Assembly (NCBI RefSeq): GCF_001592105.1
Contig: NZ_BCWE01000014.1
Location: 1-64,000 of the forward strand
Length of the DNA stretch: 64,000 bases
From: Desulfolucanica intricata
GTDB taxonomy: Bacteria; Bacillota; Desulfotomaculia; Desulfotomaculales; Desulfofarciminaceae
Reading direction: 5' to 3'
Part shown: piece by piece, positions 62,520 through 64,000 of the stretch
Layout: each line of letters begins with the position of its first letter
How positions within the stretch are numbered: the first letter of the stretch is position 1
Program-made: the position numbers and the translations under genes
Notes under the pieces: generated by a model
Databases searched by the model: none
The model's input: the letters and a program-made list of their open reading frames with translations, nothing else
What the model was told of the DNA's origin: nothing

Positions 62520-62568
62520 AAAAGGCAAGAAAATCTTAAGTGTAATCTTATCGGAAAAGGAGGTTTTT

Positions 62569-63486
62569 ATGGACCGTAGACTATTATACCGCTGGTTGGC
62601 CAGTGGAGTATTGTGGCTGCTGTTAATAGTTATTGTTGTAATCTCCATTCGTAGTATAAATATCGTTAATAGAACCGGGCATATAGCTGCAAATGCTTTA
62701 ACAATAGAAAATGAGCAAACTATTACTGGTTTAAGAGATATTGCTCAATCCTTCGCTGTGGAATGGGCTACCTGGAATGGTAATCCAGAAAGTTATAAAC
62801 AGCGAATGAGTTTATTTTTAGATAAGGTTCCAACTTTGGTTCCTCCTGATGCCATCCAGGAAGTAACAGCATCATCTGTGCTATCTGTTGATACGAAAAA
62901 TAATGAGGACTACAGAGTTCGTGTATTATTACATGCTCATCGTTTAGTACCGGTTGCCGATGCGGGCAGTGTACCAACGACGCTTATTCCTGTAACAAGA
63001 GAAGATTTAGCACGTCTGCAGAGTAACAATTCAATTGATATTTCCCAGCTGCCCGCTTCGTCCTGGCAGGACTTCCTGCTTTATGTTGAAATACCGGTGA
63101 AAGTCGAAAACGACCAGCCGGTGATTGCTGGTTGGCCGGTAATAATAACTCCCGAATACACCAAAGGCAGTATTAAGCAGAGCAGTGATTGTAATTCATT
63201 AGCATCTGATGATTTTGCAACCTTCGTTAATCAATTTATGAGCTTGTATTACGGAGGTCAGCCACTGACTAATTTTGTTGTGTCCGGTGTTAATATCAAG
63301 CCGGTGTATGGTTGGAAACTTGAATCAGTCAACGAAGTGCGTGTAAACAATGATAAAAACCCAACTCAAGCAAGAGTACAAGTACTTGTATCCGCACCCG
63401 GTGTTAGTAATCTTACCCAAGATGTTTACTTGAAATTGAAACCAACCGGGAATAGTTTTTTGATTGAGGACCTGGGTTCTATTTAG
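62569..63486 (+). CDS. conjugal transfer protein, TcpC / VirB8-like
   Basis: A 305-aa protein with an N-terminal membrane helix (about 9-28) and two NTF2-like extracellular domains, the layout of TcpC (VirB8 homologue) from Gram-positive conjugative plasmids and Tn916 ORF13. Supporting segments: IAQSFAVEWATWNGNPESYKQR and FVNQFMSLYYGGQPLTNFV. ATG at 62569 follows AAAGGAGG. It would form part of the type IV secretion channel. Confidence 0.78.
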   Translation: MDRRLLYRWLASGVLWLLLIVIVVISIRSINIVNRTGHIAANALTIENEQTITGLRDIAQSFAVEWATWNGNPESYKQRMSLFLDKVPTLVPPDAIQEVTASSVLSVDTKNNEDYRVRVLLHAHRLVPVADAGSVPTTLIPVTREDLARLQSNNSIDISQLPASSWQDFLLYVEIPVKVENDQPVIAGWPVIITPEYTKGSIKQSSDCNSLASDDFATFVNQFMSLYYGGQPLTNFVVSGVNIKPVYGWKLESVNEVRVNNDKNPTQARVQVLVSAPGVSNLTQDVYLKLKPTGNSFLIEDLGSI

Positions 63487-63508
63487 ATAAAGGGGTGACT
63501 TAAAAAAA

Positions 63509-63829
63509 ATGCGAGAGATAAGCTATATATTTAGTGGTCATAAATTAAAATTTACAATGTTTTTTTCTATAATGTTGCTCATAATGTTTATACCCGATGT
63601 GGCCCTGGCTTACGATTTTAAAAGCGGCGCACAAAGTGTTCTTGACGTAGTAAAGATAATCGTCATTATAGCCGTTTTAGTTGGTGCTATCACCACGTTT
63701 GCCAGGCGGGAAATGGCAGCTGCTGTAACAATCATTGTAGTTGGAGCAGTACTCATATTTTTATCATCCGGAACAGAAGCAATGAAAAACTTAGGAGATG
63801 CCATAGTTAGACTCATCGGGGGAGAATAA
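63509..63829 (+). CDS. small membrane protein, TrbC/VirB2-pilin-like
   Basis: A 106-aa protein with a signal peptide ending DVALA (cleavage near residue 34), followed by two hydrophobic helices (about 45-63 and 70-90) separated by FARREM. This matches VirB2/TrbC-like or TcpD-like small conjugation proteins in size and layout; sequence alone does not decide. GGGGTGA precedes the ATG. Confidence 0.65.
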   Translation: MREISYIFSGHKLKFTMFFSIMLLIMFIPDVALAYDFKSGAQSVLDVVKIIVIIAVLVGAITTFARREMAAAVTIIVVGAVLIFLSSGTEAMKNLGDAIVRLIGGE

Positions 63830-64000
63830 ATAACCTGATAATACTATAGTTAAAATTAAATATTGTTAACTACGTAGGCTTAAGCTTACTGGGTAAAAAT
63901 AATTTTTCGATAATCCCGGGCTTAGGCTTGTACTATCTATAAAGACACTTAAGATTTAATAAGTCAAATACCTACTCGGTCTAGTGCTCAGGGTGGGTCT

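Larger units (their letters stand above)
61571..64000. mobile_element. probable edge of an integrative conjugative element
   Basis: Directly downstream of a tRNA come a lipoprotein, a VirB8/TcpC-like protein and a small two-helix pilin-like protein, a pattern of Tn916/ICE transfer modules. No integrase, relaxase or second att copy is within the window, so extent and boundary are inferred. Confidence 0.45.

Noticed and set aside
61571-64000. Direct repeat of the tRNA-Arg 3' end (att site)
   Set aside because: No second copy of the tRNA 3' sequence found in the window, so no att pair is claimed.
63830-64000. Further gene or RNA at the right edge
   Set aside because: No open frame with a ribosome site and no known RNA motif; the region is cut by the window end.

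Overview
The window reads as chromosomal DNA from a spore-forming anaerobic Firmicute of the Peptococcaceae type (Desulfotomaculum or Pelotomaculum relatives). This is inferred from: a CO dehydrogenase / acetyl-CoA synthase pair, an alpha/beta-type small acid-soluble spore protein, a Spo0F-like regulator, frequent TTG/GTG starts behind strong Shine-Dalgarno sequences, and S-layer-homology and Gram-positive type IV pilus genes. No species call is possible from the sequence alone.

Layout. 1-1.6 kb: possible 5S rRNA tail, terminator and a TrkH potassium transporter. 1.6-15.8 kb: type IV pilus and cyclic-di-GMP region. It holds pilT, a PAS-GGDEF cyclase, a PAS/GAF/HD-GYP phosphodiesterase, a c-di-GMP-I riboswitch with its own promoter and terminator, then a small membrane protein, pilA, pilB (with an N-terminal MshEN c-di-GMP-binding domain), pilC, pilM, pilN, pilO and three minor-pilin-like genes. 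15.9-20.1 kb (minus): acsB and acsA/cooS. 20.5-25.4 kb: SLH protein, YkgJ-like protein, NifU-like scaffold, a frameshifted LysR gene and small regulators. 25.5-30.8 kb: LytS/LytR-type two-component system, acpS, nnr and alr. 30.8-33.1 kb (minus): an orphan Cas3-like protein with an intact HD site and degenerate helicase motifs. 33.5-38.5 kb: prepilin peptidase, CBS protein, aconitase, spore protein, tandem P-loop ATPase. 38.7-45.0 kb: nitrogen block with an ANTAR antiterminator, two glnA paralogues, a stand-alone glutamate synthase domain, an orphan ilvN, and three leader or terminator elements resembling ANTAR targets. 45.1-53.1 kb: endoAI/endoA toxin-antitoxin, glutamine amidotransferase, amidohydrolase, Spo0F-like protein, TPP riboswitch plus thiC, gdhA, tsaE-tsaB-rimI. 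53.2-56.5 kb: cobalamin riboswitch, a second attenuator-like leader, cbiMNQO. 56.6-61.2 kb: ECF sigma factor, anti-sigma factor, ABC exporter, LysR. 61.5 kb to the end: tRNA-Arg(CCG), then what looks like the edge of an integrative conjugative element (lipoprotein, VirB8/TcpC-like protein, small pilin-like protein).

How it works together. The most coherent story is c-di-GMP control of type IV pili: synthesis and breakdown enzymes, an RNA sensor ahead of the operon and a protein sensor on the extension ATPase all lie within 8 kb. The second is nitrogen control by RNA antitermination. The least explained items are the HD-intact, helicase-degenerate Cas3-like protein, the attenuator between the cobalamin riboswitch and cbiM, and three genes whose best-placed start codons are AUA, AUU or GUA.
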